A stretch of DNA of 6,702 nucleotides from Chromatiales bacterium (GTDB lineage Bacteria; Pseudomonadota; Gammaproteobacteria; UBA6429), in contig JALTJN010000145.1 of assembly GCA_027076405.1 (NCBI GenBank), positions 1 to 6,702 on the forward strand, read 5' to 3'. The translations under genes were made by a program, and so were the position numbers. Under the pieces are notes generated by a model, which saw nothing but the letters and a program-made list of their open reading frames with translations, did no database searches and was not told where the DNA came from. Position 1 is the stretch's first letter. Every line of letters begins with the position of its first letter. Below, piece after piece: positions 6,071-6,702 of the stretch.

Positions 6071-6114
6071 AGATGGGGCTTTAGCCCCGTCATAGGCGGG
6101 ACTAAAGTCCCGTT
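6071..6114. repeat. Two tandem REP-like hairpins
   Basis: The first hairpin pairs GATGGGGCT (6072-6080) with AGCCCCGTC (6083-6091), with one T-G wobble and a two-base loop. The second pairs CGGGACT (6097-6103) with AGTCCCG (6106-6112) perfectly. GGAG (6069-6072) precedes the first, as in REP sequences mobilised by RAYT transposases. The closely spaced pair resembles a bacterial interspersed mosaic unit. It lies downstream of both vsr and the leftward membrane-protein gene, where REPs commonly occur, and may slow or end transcription from either side. Confidence 0.6.
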
Positions 6115-6124
6115 TCCAATTTAG

Positions 6125-6192
6125 ATATGCTGGCATTGGGGTTAGCAGGGTGAACCTTCCCCAGCAAGTGTCTCCGTGTAAGGCCAGCATAT
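6125..6192. repeat. 68-bp element with 10-bp perfect terminal inverted repeats
   Basis: ATATGCTGGC (6125-6134) and GCCAGCATAT (6183-6192) are exact reverse complements enclosing 48 bases. Inside, TGGGG (6137-6141) can pair with a CCCCA near 6168-6172, so a nested structure is possible. No open frame of note is present. It might be a miniature inverted-repeat element, a structured 3' end of the leftward gene or a small RNA. The fold is seen; the role is not known. Confidence 0.45.
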
Positions 6193-6241
6193 ATTGGTTT
6201 TCTGTCACCGCCCCTTTTTCGTTGCGATGCTGTCTTACCTG

Positions 6242-6702
6242 CTAGCGGTTTTCCCGACGATACCGAATCGCCTGCCATACTGATCTCACATCCACGTGCT
6301 CATGATGAATCAGCAGCGTTATGGCGATTTCTTCAAGCGCCGCATACAAACAGAACAGCGCAGCCACTCGAAATGGCCAGTCGAGCAGGCCGGAAAAAAG
6401 TAGCAGGTAGGCGAGAACGGTTAGCGCAACCGCCAGTTTAACGCTCCAGGTGTGGTAGCTGGTAAAGCGGCGAAATTTGATGAAACCGATTAATGCGGGC
6501 AACACGAAGCAGAGCACGATAATAATAAAATAGGGCAGTTCGCGCAGCAGAATATCCGGCCATAATATCCAGGCGCAGATGGCGATGGTGGAGTAGATAA
6601 CAAAGTCACCCCAGCTATCGAGGTGTGATCCCATTTTTGTTATCTGGTTTAATGTTCTGGCGAGAAAACCGTCGAGTACATCGGTGAATTCTGCGAACAG
6701 CA
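6242..6702 (-). CDS. CDP-alcohol phosphatidyltransferase family protein (5' end outside window)
   Basis: This integral membrane enzyme class moves a phosphatidyl or phospho-alcohol group from a CDP-linked donor to an alcohol during phospholipid synthesis. The frame stays open to the window edge, so only about 152 C-terminal residues are visible. Numbered from the edge, the complete family signature DxxDG-xx-AR-x8-G-x3-D-x3-D is present: D7, D10, G11, A14, R15, G24, D28 and D32, the metal and CDP-binding aspartates. An ATG at 6634 falls inside this motif (M23) and is not the true start. About four hydrophobic segments follow (roughly 33-48, 57-73, 88-105, 108-125), then a basic tail ending in TAG. 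The substrate (glycerophosphate, serine, inositol or other) cannot be told. Its higher G+C than the genes to the left suggests a backbone gene next to which the cassette inserted. Confidence 0.85.
   Translation of the reverse strand, partial: LFAEFTDVLDGFLARTLNQITKMGSHLDSWGDFVIYSTIAICAWILWPDILLRELPYFIIIVLCFVLPALIGFIKFRRFTSYHTWSVKLAVALTVLAYLLLFSGLLDWPFRVAALFCLYAALEEIAITLLIHHEHVDVRSVWQAIRYRRENR

Larger units (their letters stand above)
5942..6241. other. Repeat-rich junction between cassette and backbone gene
   Basis: No credible gene lies in these 300 bases. Base composition shifts from AT-rich near vsr to more balanced towards the phosphatidyltransferase gene. The stretch holds, in order, the AT palindrome arm, the direct-repeat scrap, the REP-like hairpins and the 68-bp inverted-repeat element. 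It looks like a zone of repeated insertion. Confidence 0.6.

Noticed and set aside
6125..6192. Integron attC site
   Set aside because: The GTTAGCA near 6142 does not fit the GTTRRRY core, and the simple 10-bp ends lack the paired inner and outer boxes of attC.
1..6702. CRISPR array, tRNA, rRNA or separate C-protein controller gene
   Set aside because: No regularly spaced repeats, tRNA-like cloverleaf or rRNA sequence were noticed, and the only HTH seen is the one fused to the methyltransferase.

Overview
The window looks like a gammaproteobacterial (at least pseudomonadotal) chromosome carrying a compact, AT-rich DNA-restriction cassette beside an older backbone gene. The evidence is the Dcm/Vsr-type pair, the REP-like hairpins and a CDP-alcohol phosphatidyltransferase gene that is visibly richer in G+C than the cassette. 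The species cannot be named from the sequence. The composition step near 6000-6240 suggests the cassette was acquired horizontally.

Layout. Positions 1-369 hold no gene: a 9-bp inverted repeat, one copy of an 11-bp direct repeat, and a possible promoter/operator. Positions 370-1125 (+) encode a PD-(D/E)XK restriction endonuclease resembling the LlaMI/MvaI/BcnI group (CC-N-GG-type sites). Positions 1155-2468 (-) encode a C5-cytosine methyltransferase with a Dcm/EcoRII-like target-recognition region and an N-terminal helix-turn-helix; it converges on the endonuclease gene with a 29-bp gap. An 80-bp divergent promoter region follows (2469-2548). A rightward operon then runs: an McrB/LlaJI.R1-like AAA+ motor (2549-4150), an overlapping LlaJI-family nuclease (4137-5438) and a Vsr mismatch endonuclease (5486-5941). 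Positions 5942-6241 hold a chain of repeats: an AT palindrome, a mobile-element-like scrap, two REP-like hairpins and a 68-bp inverted-repeat element. Positions 6242-6702 (-) are the 3' part of a CDP-alcohol phosphatidyltransferase gene that continues past the window edge.

How it may work. The methyltransferase would mark the inner or outer cytosine of a CC(N/W/S)GG site. The LlaMI-like enzyme would cut unmodified sites. Vsr would repair the T:G mismatches left when 5-methylcytosine deaminates. The McrB-like/LlaJI-like pair is a second, NTP-driven nuclease of the kind that in LlaJI is site-specific and in McrBC is methylation-dependent. No second methyltransferase is present in the window, so one methyltransferase may have to serve, or at least coexist with, two restriction effectors. 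This is the most interesting point in the window. The methyltransferase's HTH and the face-to-face promoters at 2492-2531 suggest that modification and the motor/nuclease operon are regulated together.
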